Assembly: GCA_002849045.2 (NCBI GenBank)
Contig: NCRO01000035.1
Location: forward strand, 1 to 14,343
From: Candidatus Sediminicultor secundus
GTDB lineage: Bacteria > Atribacterota > JS1 > SB-45 > 34-128
Reading direction: 5' to 3'
DNA length: 14,343 nucleotides
The position numbers were made by a program, and so were the translations under genes. Below are positions 1 through 6,766 of the stretch, piece after piece. Every line of letters begins with the position of its first letter. Positions within the stretch are counted from its first letter, which is position 1. Under the pieces are notes generated by a model that did no database searches, was not told the DNA's origin, and saw only the letters and a program-made list of their open reading frames with translations.

Positions 1-38
1 AAGACTACGAATCACTGCTGCGCTCAAAATATGCCCGC

Positions 39-674
39 CTACGCATTGATTACCTTTTCTACTACTTCTAAGGTATCCAATATTTTATTGGTAATCAATT
101 TTAGATGTTCGGGCCGCTTAACAAAATCTAAATCATCTGCCGGTACATTTAAGATGGGGCAAATAGTAAAATTCTCTATCCACTCCTCATATAAAACATT
201 TAACTGATTCAAATATTCCTCAGATATAGTTTTTTCATAATCTCTTCCTCGTAAAGAAATTCTTCTTAAGAGAGTGGGAACTGAAGCCTGAAGATATACA
301 ATTAAATCCGGAGGAGTAAGAAATTGGGTCATTATGTTAAATAATTCCTGGTAATTTTCATAATCGCGACCCTCCATATATCCCTGCTGATTTAAATTTT
401 TAGCAAATATATCTACATCCTCATAAATACTTCTATCCTGAACTACAGAGGCAGGGTTTTTTAATATTTCCTGATGATGACGAAATCTCTTGGACAGAAA
501 AAATATCTGAAGATGAAAACTCCACTTTTTCATATCTCCATAGAAGTCCTCTAAATAAGGATTGTTCTCTACTACCTCATAATACGGTTTCCAACCCAAT
601 CTTTTACTTAAGAGATCAGTTAAGCTTGATTTGCCACAACCAATATTTCCTGATACTATAATAAATTTCTTCAT
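39..674 (-). CDS. Deoxynucleoside kinase (dGK/dAK-like), paralogue 1
   Basis: This gene encodes a 211-aa kinase of the deoxynucleoside kinase (dNK) family, which phosphorylates deoxynucleosides to 5'-monophosphates in the cytosolic salvage pathway. The P-loop is GNIGCGKSS (residues 9-17). The conserved acidic stretch is VVENNPYL (about 34-41), the DRS motif is at 80-82 (DRSIYED), and the arginine-rich LID segment is RRISLRGRDYEK (about 137-148). The length is normal for the family, and the DRSIYED form resembles the dGK-type members. The ATG start overlaps the stop of the upstream paralogue as ATGA, so translation is probably coupled, and a purine-rich AAGGGGG lies upstream. The base preferred (dA, dG or dC) cannot be read from the sequence. 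The family assignment is firm. Confidence 0.93.
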   Translation of the reverse strand: MKKFIIVSGNIGCGKSSLTDLLSKRLGWKPYYEVVENNPYLEDFYGDMKKWSFHLQIFFLSKRFRHHQEILKNPASVVQDRSIYEDVDIFAKNLNQQGYMEGRDYENYQELFNIMTQFLTPPDLIVYLQASVPTLLRRISLRGRDYEKTISEEYLNQLNVLYEEWIENFTICPILNVPADDLDFVKRPEHLKLITNKILDTLEVVEKVINA

Positions 675-1300
675 TTTAAACTGTCCCCCTTATAAATTTC
701 ATTAACAATATATTCAAGATCTTTACCTTCGCCCACAAAATCAAGATTGTTAGTCTTTATTTTAATTAATTTTATTTTTTTATAATTATCGGGATAAGAA
801 AAAAATTCTTCATAAGCCAAATTCAATCTTCTCATATATTCAAAAGACATTTTCCGCTCAAAAGGCCGATCTCTTAGTGCTATCCTTTTCATCAACGTTT
901 CGGTGCTTGCTTGTAGGTAAATAATTAAATCCGGTCGAGGGATATCTTTAACCATAATTTCATAGAGGTGTTCATACATGGAAAGTTCATTTCCGGAGAG
1001 ATTAAGATGGGCAAATATCCTATCCTTGGCAAATAAGTAGTCGGAAAAGATTAATTGATTAAATAAATCTTGCTGGGTCAGTTCTAATTGCTGTTTATAA
1101 CGGCTCAACAAAAAAAATATTTGAGTCTGGAAGGCGTATCTTTCTATATCACTATAGAATTTAGACAAAAAGGGATTTTCTTCCACCACTTCTAAATTAT
1201 GTCTTGCATGAAATCTTTTACTTAGTAATAAAACTAAACTTGTTTTTCCTGCTCCTATAGCTCCTTCAACTACAATAAATTTACTCTTAAATTTACTCAT
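671..1300 (-). CDS. Deoxynucleoside kinase, paralogue 2
   Basis: This is a second 209-aa deoxynucleoside kinase, homologous to its downstream neighbour but clearly diverged. It has the P-loop EGAIGAGKTS (12-21), EVVEENPFL (37-45), SDYLFAKDR (86-94) where the other copy has DRSIYED, and the LID KRIALRDRPFER (138-149). The DYLFAKDRIF form occurs in a distinct bacterial subgroup, so the two kinases probably differ in substrate. The ATG overlaps the TGA of the lipoyl gene by four bases (ATGA), and AAAAGGAG sits six bases upstream within that gene's end. Known precedent (established knowledge): Lactobacillus and Bacillus carry adjacent dNK genes, and some of these products form heterodimers. Whether that holds here is inference. 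Confidence 0.93.
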   Translation of the reverse strand: MSKFKSKFIVVEGAIGAGKTSLVLLLSKRFHARHNLEVVEENPFLSKFYSDIERYAFQTQIFFLLSRYKQQLELTQQDLFNQLIFSDYLFAKDRIFAHLNLSGNELSMYEHLYEIMVKDIPRPDLIIYLQASTETLMKRIALRDRPFERKMSFEYMRRLNLAYEEFFSYPDNYKKIKLIKIKTNNLDFVGEGKDLEYIVNEIYKGDSLK

Positions 1301-2214
1301 TGACTACTCCTTTTCTTTTCCTTTTTGCAAATCAAGTTTTCATAAATCTGCCCTCTTTGATTATTTTTTCTTTCGTAATTCCACTCATGAGTTGAGTACT
1401 TATTTTCTAAAAGGTTTTTGGAAATTTTTTCTTCCTGTTCAGTTAATTTACCCTCAGTTAATTTTACTCCAAACTCTTCTTCAAATCCCCGGGGAAGAAT
1501 TTCGGATAATTCTGAAAAATTTATCTTTTTCTTTAAAATCTCTTCCAAGCTGGTTGCTTTAAATCTTGTTATAAGCTTTTCTCTTATCTGAGCTGAGGGA
1601 AAATTAAATACAGAAAACAATTTATCTTTCTCTAATTCTATCAATAAAGAACCGTGTTGTAAAACTATTTCTTTTTTTCTTACCTGAGCAGAACCTACAA
1701 TCTTTCTACCTTCAACCTGTACCTCGTATTGAGAGGGAACGGAAAAACAGATTGATTTAATATCTGAATGGGGAATTTTGGATTTAGCCTCATTACCTGA
1801 GGGAGTGCTCTTTAATTTTTCTCTCAGAGGAACTAATTTGGCTTTGATTCCTAAACAAGAAAGACCTCTAATTATTCCACCACTAATCTTCTTATAGGTC
1901 TCTAATATAGAATCATTAACCAAAGGATGATTTTCTTTAATTATAAAGCTATAGGTTAATTCTTTATCATGGAGAACTGCTTTCCCCCCGGTGGGCCGGC
2001 GGACAATATCGATTCCCAGATTCTTACAAACATCTACATCAATCTCTTTCTGTAGATCCTGAAAATATCCCAAAGACACAGCCGGTGGAGACCATTGATA
2101 AAATCTGATAGTGGGAGGAACTAATCCTTCTCGGTGGGCTATCATTATTGCCTCATCGATAGCCATATTCATAAAACCGCTATGATAACTATCTTTTATT
2201 AATCGCCATTCCAT
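1297..2214 (-). CDS. lipM: Octanoyltransferase LipM-like (LplA/LipB superfamily)
   Basis: This is a 305-aa member of the BPL/LplA/LipB family. It aligns from end to end with what I recall of Bacillus LipM: WRLIKDS near the start, IRFYQWSPPAVSLGYFQ, RRPTGGKAVLHDKELTYS (about 72-89), then ICFSVPSQYEV, GRKIVGSAQVRKK and a final STHEWNYER. The cysteine in ICFSVPS (about residue 156) falls where LipM has its catalytic acyl-thioester cysteine, which favours octanoyl transfer from acyl carrier protein to GcvH or lipoyl domains over ATP-dependent lipoate ligation. The ATG at 2214 is chosen over the in-frame TTG three bases upstream, because GAGGAAGG lies nine bases before the ATG. The gene heads an operon with the two kinases, overlapping the first by ATGA. 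An automatic annotation might say lipoate-protein ligase A. Confidence 0.88.
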   Translation of the reverse strand: MEWRLIKDSYHSGFMNMAIDEAIMIAHREGLVPPTIRFYQWSPPAVSLGYFQDLQKEIDVDVCKNLGIDIVRRPTGGKAVLHDKELTYSFIIKENHPLVNDSILETYKKISGGIIRGLSCLGIKAKLVPLREKLKSTPSGNEAKSKIPHSDIKSICFSVPSQYEVQVEGRKIVGSAQVRKKEIVLQHGSLLIELEKDKLFSVFNFPSAQIREKLITRFKATSLEEILKKKINFSELSEILPRGFEEEFGVKLTEGKLTEQEEKISKNLLENKYSTHEWNYERKNNQRGQIYENLICKKEKKRSSQ

Positions 2215-2278
2215 CAATTTTATCCTTCCTCTTTGATTAAAATAAAATCAAGCGTATAGCACGAGATGGACTGATTCA

Positions 2279-2308
2279 CTAATATATTTATTCTGCAAAA
2301 TATATCAA
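2279..2308 (-). promoter_or_regulatory. Candidate promoter for lipM-kinase operon
   Basis: On the minus strand, TTGATA (2308-2303) and TATTAG (2284-2279) are separated by 18 bp, about 65 bp upstream of the lipM start. The -35 matches five of six consensus bases and the -10 matches four. The surroundings are very AT-rich, so a chance match is quite possible. Confidence 0.3.
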
Positions 2309-2400
2309 AATCCTTCTTTTATTAAAAATATTTTTAGAATTTTTATAATTTAATTTAAATTTATGATTACTACCCAAAAAGTAAACAAAATGTTAATGTA

Positions 2401-2424
2401 GTGGGCACGATGCATCGTGCCCAC
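2401..2424. repeat. 24-bp perfect palindrome (AT-GC-AT core)
   Basis: The 24 bases are a perfect palindrome: GTGGGCACGAT, central GC, then ATCGTGCCCAC. They would fold into a strong GC-rich hairpin in an AT-rich spacer. The flanking AATGT and ACATT could extend pairing with a small internal loop. The architecture matches other palindromes in this window, at 2454, 13146, 14260 and 14298. Confidence 0.85.
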
Positions 2425-2453
2425 GAGAAACATTAGGCAATAAAATGGTGAGA

Positions 2454-2469
2454 GTACAATTCATTGTAC
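2454..2469. repeat. 16-bp palindrome (AT-TC-AT core)
   Basis: GTACAAT and ATTGTAC surround a two-base centre TC, followed by CCCCTAC. It lies 29 bp from the 24-bp palindrome. The arms are unrelated to that element, but the centre has the same AT-NN-AT form. Confidence 0.7.
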
Positions 2470-2576
2470 CCCTACAACATAATTATAACCAAAAAGCCAA
2501 AATTTATTATAAATTTATTTGCAATACACCGTATAAAATATTTTTTAGCTTTTTGGTGAATAACCGTTTATGCTTA

Positions 2577-2585
2577 TGTTATAAT
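2577..2585 (+). promoter_or_regulatory. Extended -10 promoter element for the 100-aa gene
   Basis: TGTTATAAT combines a consensus TATAAT with the TG of an extended -10, about 80 bp before the ATG at 2667. No good -35 sits at 17 bp. TTGGTG at 2553 is 21 bp away. Extended -10 promoters can act without a -35, so this is a reasonable candidate for the only rightward gene. Confidence 0.45.
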
Positions 2586-2666
2586 AAGTCATATTATTAA
2601 AATGTTTTTTATTTTAGATTAATTGATTTTTTATTTTTTGTACAAATTTTCAAGGAGGGTGTTAAA

Positions 2667-2969
2667 ATGAGTCCCGGTTTTTTTAAAAAATTGTTCGGAA
2701 AAAGAGAAGAAGATTACTCAGGAGTGATCTGGATTTATTCTCAATGTGATAAATGCGGAGAAAAATTTAGAACCCTTATCAGAAAATATAATGACCTCTC
2801 TCCCACTTATAAAGATGATGGACCGGCCTACATGTTAAAAAAAGAATTAATTGGCGCTTCTTGCCCTAACCGAATCAACCTGTATTTAGAATTTGACCGA
2901 AGTTATCGGAAGATATCAGAAGAAATTACCGACGGTCATTTCATCACAGAAGAAGAATATCAATCTTAA
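2667..2969 (+). CDS. Small conserved hypothetical protein, CxxC-containing
   Basis: This 100-aa soluble protein follows a very strong ribosome binding site (AAGGAGGGTG, five bases before the ATG). It opens with FFKKLFGKRE, a basic amphipathic start. CDKCGEKF then gives a CxxC pair near residues 27-30, and a third cysteine (ASCPNRI) lies near 66. The tail is YLEFDRSYRKISEEITDGHFITEEEY. The NDLSPTY and GHFITEEEY stretches look like those of small uncharacterised proteins of about 90-100 aa that I have seen in anaerobic bacteria, but I cannot name a function. The cysteines could bind a metal, although only one CxxC pair is present. It stands alone between the two leftward blocks. Confidence 0.82.
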   Translation: MSPGFFKKLFGKREEDYSGVIWIYSQCDKCGEKFRTLIRKYNDLSPTYKDDGPAYMLKKELIGASCPNRINLYLEFDRSYRKISEEITDGHFITEEEYQS

Positions 2970-3006
2970 ATTTTTAAAAATATTCTATAAACAATTGCTA
3001 AAAAGA

Positions 3007-3050
3007 TCTTCTTTTTAAAAAATTCAAAATAATTAATTTGAAAAAGAAGA
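3007..3050 (+). repeat. AT-rich inverted repeat downstream of the 100-aa gene
   Basis: TCTTCTTTTT (3007-3016) pairs with AAAAAGAAGA (3041-3050), with an alternative inner pairing TTCAAA/TTTGAA. A T-rich run follows at about 3062-3069. It could be a weak terminator for the rightward gene, but the stem has few G/C pairs and the T-run is distant. Confidence 0.3.
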
Positions 3051-3168
3051 AATAGAAAAACTTATTTTTTTAAAATCTTTTCTATTCGTTCTTTATTTTT
3101 TAAAAGACACTTCTCCTAATTGACCTACTCTAATTTTTAAATCTTCAGATACATATATTAATAATATG

Positions 3169-3242
3169 CATAAAGGGGACGGTTCTATTTTTGTTATTTC
3201 CCAATTTTATAAGCAGCCAAAAATAGAACCGTCCCCTTTATG
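3169..3242. repeat. 25-bp perfect inverted repeat (mobile-element-like hairpin)
   Basis: Arms 3169-3193 and 3218-3242 are exact reverse complements (25 bp) around a 24-base spacer. Their core reads AAAGGGGACGGTTCTATTTT. The right arm contains the TAA stop of the DUF89 gene (3238-3240). I associate similar GGGGACGGTTCTATTTTT sequences with dispersed palindromic repeats near REP-associated (Y1/IS200-type) transposases, but this is from memory and no transposase gene is here. The hairpin could also end transcription of the leftward operon, although no T-run follows the stem on that strand. Confidence 0.8.
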
Positions 3243-4107
3243 TCAAAACCATATCCCCTACATTGCAACCAACATTTTCAGCTATTACCGAACATTTTGC
3301 TTTAAATAAAAAAAATATAAGTTTATCTTCTTCTGAAAGAGCTTCGTAATTTCCCTGTCCTTTACTAATGATCAATTCAGCATTCTGATATAATTCAATA
3401 AATTCTGAAGAGCAATATTTCATTATAGTCCCCGGTGCATCCGAACCACTGGAAGTAATTTTAGCAACTTTATTTATTCCGCAAAATATTGCATCTTCTA
3501 TTAAAGCATCATTAATAATCGGCTTTCCTCGTACCACATATATTACTTGCTTTCCTAGTTCTTCTACTAATTCTTCTATTAGCAGCCTATCAAAAACTAC
3601 CTCTCCAGCGTTGTCAGCCAAGTAAATTATGGTGTCAATCTTATTCAAGCTTTCTTTAAATTGATTATATTTAAAGGTAGTTGAACTATTTTCGTTATTA
3701 ATCGTAAAATTCCCTTGAAAAAGATGATCTATTTCTTCCACCACATTCAAGGAATTATTCGCCCTATAATCAATAATATTACCGATAATAGATAATTTTA
3801 CGGTAGCCAAGAGTCTATCCTCTGAAATATTTATTTCTTGTTTTAATTTAGGATAAAGCTTTAGGGCAAACTTATTGCTATTTTCTTTAATCTCTTTAAA
3901 AGGATCTTTTACGCCGGATATTTTTCCGACTAAACTATATATCGCTCTTCCCATCTCCGGTGGGGCTGTTTCTAAAGAAAAATTTGGTATTAACTGAGAA
4001 AGTTCATCAATAATCTTTTTTTGTATAAGCTCATCTGCTCCCGCAATTCGAGCAGCATCTAAAGCCTGTCTATAAAAACAGGGGATACAATCTAAATAAG
4101 TTCTCAT
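3238..4107 (-). CDS. DUF89 / ARMT1-like metal-dependent phosphatase
   Basis: This 289-aa protein belongs to the DUF89 family, metal-dependent phosphatases that have been proposed to remove damaged or surplus phosphometabolites. Its own substrate is unknown. The N-terminus MRTYLDCIPCFYRQALDAAR has the CxxC of the stand-alone prokaryotic subgroup. The metal-site region includes DNAGE (165-169), NDA (199-201), SGSDAPGT (220-227) and SKGQGNYE (248-255). The end, KAKCSVIAENVGCNVGDMVL, is where the family normally finishes, so the protein is complete. The stop codon comes from the adjoining inverted repeat. The ATG at 4107 has AGGAG rather far upstream (14 bases). The flavin-reductase-like gene lies 29 bp upstream and is probably cotranscribed. 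Confidence 0.88.
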   Translation of the reverse strand: MRTYLDCIPCFYRQALDAARIAGADELIQKKIIDELSQLIPNFSLETAPPEMGRAIYSLVGKISGVKDPFKEIKENSNKFALKLYPKLKQEINISEDRLLATVKLSIIGNIIDYRANNSLNVVEEIDHLFQGNFTINNENSSTTFKYNQFKESLNKIDTIIYLADNAGEVVFDRLLIEELVEELGKQVIYVVRGKPIINDALIEDAIFCGINKVAKITSSGSDAPGTIMKYCSSEFIELYQNAELIISKGQGNYEALSEEDKLIFFLFKAKCSVIAENVGCNVGDMVLT

Positions 4108-4136
4108 CTAATCTACATATACTCCTAATAAATTTA

Positions 4137-4691
4137 TTACCTTTTTCCCACATACCTTCCTAATCCAAAATAAGCTCCCTGAACATAAAACAAAGGATCT
4201 AACTGTCCCTTTTGTTTAGCAAAATTCTTCAAAAATAAATCCTGATCTATTGAAACAGCTACCACCTCTCCAACTATAATAACTCTGGTCTTAGTTATTT
4301 CGTAAATATTCAATAACTTACATTCAAAATGAGACCTGCATTCAGCAATCAAATGCGGCTTTACTTGGAAAGCTGGGGTTGGGGTGAATTTTGCTTTTTC
4401 AAATTCATCTATATCGGCAGGAAATTTTATTCCGGTAAGATTTACTTTTTCCAACATTGAAGTAGAAGGCACATTTAAGACAAATTCTTCTGTCTCCACA
4501 ATATTTCGGTAAGTATCTCTATTTTTATCCGAACCAATTGCATAAATAGGAGGATTATGAGAGACTGGCATCACCATTCCATAAGGGGCAATATTTCTTA
4601 TATCATCCTTACTTATGGTAGAAATTAAATAGACTGGAACACCTGGCGAGGCAATTGGCAAATCGTTTAAAGAAATCTCTACTTTATTCAT
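4137..4691 (-). CDS. Flavin reductase-like, FMN-binding split barrel protein
   Basis: This 184-aa protein is similar to the flavin reductase-like domain family, which binds FMN and often works as an NAD(P)H:flavin oxidoreductase or as a FMN-based electron carrier in anaerobes. Supporting features are PVYLISTISKDDIRNIAPYGMVMPVSHNPPIYAIG (loading and ribityl-binding region, about 19-53), RDTYRNIVETEEFVLNVPS, and the acidic-to-aromatic C-terminus LDPLFYVQGAYFGLGRYVGKR. It is a single-domain protein of the usual size. The start is weakly supported by GAGAAG six bases upstream. The DUF89 gene follows after 29 bp, but the sequence does not show a functional link between the two. The physiological substrate is unknown. 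Confidence 0.85.
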   Translation of the reverse strand: MNKVEISLNDLPIASPGVPVYLISTISKDDIRNIAPYGMVMPVSHNPPIYAIGSDKNRDTYRNIVETEEFVLNVPSTSMLEKVNLTGIKFPADIDEFEKAKFTPTPAFQVKPHLIAECRSHFECKLLNIYEITKTRVIIVGEVVAVSIDQDLFLKNFAKQKGQLDPLFYVQGAYFGLGRYVGKR

Positions 4692-4716
4692 TTTTACTTC
4701 TCTTTTTTAATTTTCT

Positions 4717-4753
4717 ATTAATAAAATATTTTTATTAATCTATTTTTATTATA
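4717..4753 (-). promoter_or_regulatory. Candidate -10 and leader hairpin before flavin reductase gene
   Basis: A perfect TATAAT lies on the minus strand at 4753-4748, but without a recognisable -35 at normal spacing. Just downstream, ATTAATAAAA (4717-4726) and TTTTATTAAT (4730-4739) form a 10-bp AT-only inverted repeat that would lie in the leader. Both may be chance events in a sequence this AT-rich. Confidence 0.3.
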
Positions 4754-4800
4754 TAGGAATAACCTTTATTTTGATAACACAAAGGCTATAAATAATTAAT

Positions 4801-5325
4801 TTATTTTCCCTCTACCATCTTATAATTTCTCTTGCTCAGATAATTTCCTAATAATATCGAAGTTACGATAACCAACGGTAGCGAAACTAATAGTCTTATG
4901 GCAGTAAATTTTACTCCCATAAATGATGCTTCATATAGAGTCATAGGAATTCTGCAAATTGCCGCAGCTCCTATATAAGTAAAAACAATACTGAGTTTTG
5001 CTCCTTTGTTATATAAAGAATATGCAATGGGAAAAGCTACCAACAACCCTCCGGCAATAGTTCCGGCAAGTAGTATAACCCATGCATATCCCTTAATCCC
5101 AGATTCTTCACCTAAATGTTTTTCAATTACTTCTTTTTTTACCCATACCTCAAATAGACCTATTAATATAAAGGCACAAGGCAGTATCTTGAGCATATAT
5201 ATTAAAAAAGAAATAAAATTAAAAGCAATTTCTTTTCCTGGATTATACCCCAGCATAAAGGATACTACTAAGAAAAAAACATAAGTTGATATGTATGCTA
5301 TTCTTATTTTAACATTTCTTTTCAT
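4801..5325 (-). CDS. Permease half-protein A (ArsP/DUF318-like)
   Basis: This 174-aa integral membrane protein has about five hydrophobic segments (roughly 8-28, 35-60, 81-104, 112-130 and 141-163). Its second half, LGEESGIKGYAW to LLGNYL, aligns with the matching part of the neighbouring permease gene: LG..S, AFP, NKG/TKG, and FxGVKxTxIR. The pair therefore looks like the two homologous halves of an ArsP-type (DUF318) permease, encoded separately and likely to assemble as a heterodimer. The ATG overlaps the upstream stop by one base (TAATG), with GGAGAG eight bases before it, indicating coupled translation. Transported substrate unknown: ArsP members export organoarsenicals, but many relatives are uncharacterised. 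Confidence 0.82.
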   Translation of the reverse strand: MKRNVKIRIAYISTYVFFLVVSFMLGYNPGKEIAFNFISFLIYMLKILPCAFILIGLFEVWVKKEVIEKHLGEESGIKGYAWVILLAGTIAGGLLVAFPIAYSLYNKGAKLSIVFTYIGAAAICRIPMTLYEASFMGVKFTAIRLLVSLPLVIVTSILLGNYLSKRNYKMVEGK

Positions 5326-5807
5326 TAGAAAATCTCTCCAAATAAAATGCCGGTTATTACAGCTACAATAAGAGCTATGAAAAAACTGATTATATTTCTT
5401 ATTACAGTTACCTTTACTCCAAAATACTCCTTTTCTAGCGGAAAGGTTATTATGCCTACCATCATTAAGGTAGTGGTAAATGCGGATAAAACCATATAAG
5501 GTACTCCCTTAGTTAGTAAAATACCGGATAGAGGAAAAGCCACAAAACCGGGCATTAAAGTTATTGAACCAATAAAGGAGGCTAATAAAACGCTAATAAA
5601 TTTACTACTATTTCCTAAATAATTCAAAATTACTTCATCGGGAAAAAGAAAAAGGATAATCGAAACAAGTATAAGCATAGTAATAAAAGTGGGAAATATT
5701 TTTTTAAATTTTACAACAGCAATCTTAACTGCTTTAATTGTTTTTTGTTTGTTTATAATAAAAGAAATTAATAACATTAATCCGGTTATTGCATATGTAT
5801 AATACAT
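5325..5807 (-). CDS. Permease half-protein B (ArsP/DUF318-like)
   Basis: This 160-aa membrane protein has about five hydrophobic segments (roughly 3-18, 38-55, 69-97, 104-122 and 134-157). The central LGNSSKFISVLLASFIGSI, PGFVAFPLSGILLTKG and YFGVKVTVIRN stretches resemble ArsP/DUF318 permease repeats and mirror those of half-protein A directly downstream. The start is ATG with AAGGGA eight bases upstream. It lies 17 bp after the four-cysteine small protein and couples to the A gene by a TAATG junction. The halves must remain separate, because an intact stop and a new ribosome binding site lie between them, so this is not a frameshifted single gene. Confidence 0.82.
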   Translation of the reverse strand: MYYTYAITGLMLLISFIINKQKTIKAVKIAVVKFKKIFPTFITMLILVSIILFLFPDEVILNYLGNSSKFISVLLASFIGSITLMPGFVAFPLSGILLTKGVPYMVLSAFTTTLMMVGIITFPLEKEYFGVKVTVIRNIISFFIALIVAVITGILFGEIF

Positions 5808-5824
5808 AATATATTTCCCTTGTT

Positions 5825-6031
5825 TTACATCTTTAATTTTTTATTAATAGTCCCGTCAGGAAGCATATTATCAGGATGATATTTTTCTTCCTCTTCCATC
5901 TTTCTTCTTATACAATGCTGATAATTACCCCAGCAATATTCATTAACCCACTTTATATCTAATTTCTCTTCTTTAAAATATCTTTTCATGGGGCAAACAT
6001 TATACCATTTACAGATATTTTTTGATTTCAT
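5825..6031 (-). CDS. Small four-cysteine protein, putative metal/Fe-S binding
   Basis: This 68-aa protein has cysteines at 7, 13, 33 and 40 (ICKWYNVCPMKRYF, EYCWGNYQHCIRR) and a distinctive end, YHPDNMLPDGTI. The C-x5-C and C-x6-C pairs with aromatic neighbours suggest a zinc or iron-sulfur site. I recall similar small proteins in anaerobic bacteria and archaea that are sometimes labelled uracil-DNA glycosylase. Nothing in this sequence resembles a UDG catalytic domain, so I do not adopt that name. The start has AGAGGA about 11 bases upstream. It lies in an operon between the MBL-fold hydrolase (21 bp upstream) and the split permease (17 bp downstream), so it may serve that transporter. Confidence 0.8.
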   Translation of the reverse strand: MKSKNICKWYNVCPMKRYFKEEKLDIKWVNEYCWGNYQHCIRRKMEEEEKYHPDNMLPDGTINKKLKM

Positions 6032-6052
6032 GTTCCCAAAATCCTCTATATG

Positions 6053-6745
6053 CTAAACACCAAGCTGGCAACCGACTCCGCCCTCGACGTAATTCTTCGG
6101 AAGCAAAGCAAGAATTTTCTTTTTATTTTTAGTGCAATGGGTAGGCATAATTATAGATATATTTTTTAATAAATTATACTTATCGAAATCGTGAAATCCT
6201 CCCAATAAAGCATAAATTTCCCCTAAATTATTTGCTGAGTTTAATATCTTGTTTATCCCCGAATGAGCACAACCGGTAATGATCACAAGGCCTTTGATGG
6301 TTGAAATAATTAAAGATTGTTCTTTTATTAATGTCTTTGTTTTGCCGGCAGATAAAGAACCTTCTATTTCACCGGTAGTATAAACTCCAGGACATATTTC
6401 TCCTAATTTACTAATTTCATAAGCATCAGTTCTTTTTTTTATTTCTTCCTTTAGGCGTTTAGAAAAAGATTGAGGGATATAAGTTTTTAAATTTGGATTT
6501 AAATTTAATATTCGAGCAAGACCACCACAATGATCCCAGTGATTATGCGAAATGACTGCTAAATCTATATCTTCTGGATTTATACCTAATAACTTCATAT
6601 TAGAAATAAGTATATCACCGTCCCAACCCGTATCGAATAAAATATTTTTCTCTTTGGTTTGGATAAAACAGGAAAAACCCCATCCTGCTTTTAACCCTTT
6701 TACATCTCTTGCTATTTTATTATCATAAATAATAGTAATTTTCAT
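6053..6745 (-). CDS. Metallo-beta-lactamase fold hydrolase (MptA/MJ0301-like)
   Basis: This 230-aa cytosolic protein has the dinuclear metal signature SHNHWDHCGG (His67, His69, Asp71, His72). Further ligands are probably His161 (GCAHSG), His185 (LGGFHDF) and perhaps His203 (MPTHCT). The early FDTGWDG is also typical. The closest subgroup by motif is the one annotated as dihydropterin ribofuranosyl-aminobenzene 5'-phosphate synthase-like, in which GCAH(S/A)G and GGFH occur, but most bacterial members have no tested function. The ATG is preceded by GGAG at eight bases. It is the first gene of an operon with the four-cysteine protein and the split permease, and a candidate promoter lies at 6796-6823. 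Confidence 0.88.
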   Translation of the reverse strand: MKITIIYDNKIARDVKGLKAGWGFSCFIQTKEKNILFDTGWDGDILISNMKLLGINPEDIDLAVISHNHWDHCGGLARILNLNPNLKTYIPQSFSKRLKEEIKKRTDAYEISKLGEICPGVYTTGEIEGSLSAGKTKTLIKEQSLIISTIKGLVIITGCAHSGINKILNSANNLGEIYALLGGFHDFDKYNLLKNISIIMPTHCTKNKKKILALLPKNYVEGGVGCQLGV

Positions 6746-6766
6746 TATCTACACTCCATTTTTATT

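Larger units (their letters stand above)
2218..2666. other. 449-bp divergent intergenic region
   Basis: This AT-rich gap separates the leftward lipM operon from the only rightward gene. I see no open frame with a ribosome binding site in it. It holds two short palindromes (2401-2424 and 2454-2469), a candidate leftward promoter near 2279-2308 and an extended -10 for the rightward gene near 2577-2585. The rest is A/T-rich filler with no tRNA-like or recognisable riboswitch-like structure. Confidence 0.7.

Noticed and set aside
2218..2666. Riboswitch or small RNA in the large intergenic gap
   Set aside because: Beyond the two palindromes no conserved riboswitch core or terminator-antiterminator arrangement could be recognised.
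5006..5284. Plus-strand open frame antisense to permease half A
   Set aside because: Low-complexity translation, no ribosome binding site, and the minus-strand gene is clearly real.
4801..5807. Single permease gene broken by a frameshift
   Set aside because: Each half has its own start, ribosome binding site and five membrane segments, with a TAATG junction, and the halves are homologous to each other, so a two-gene design fits better.
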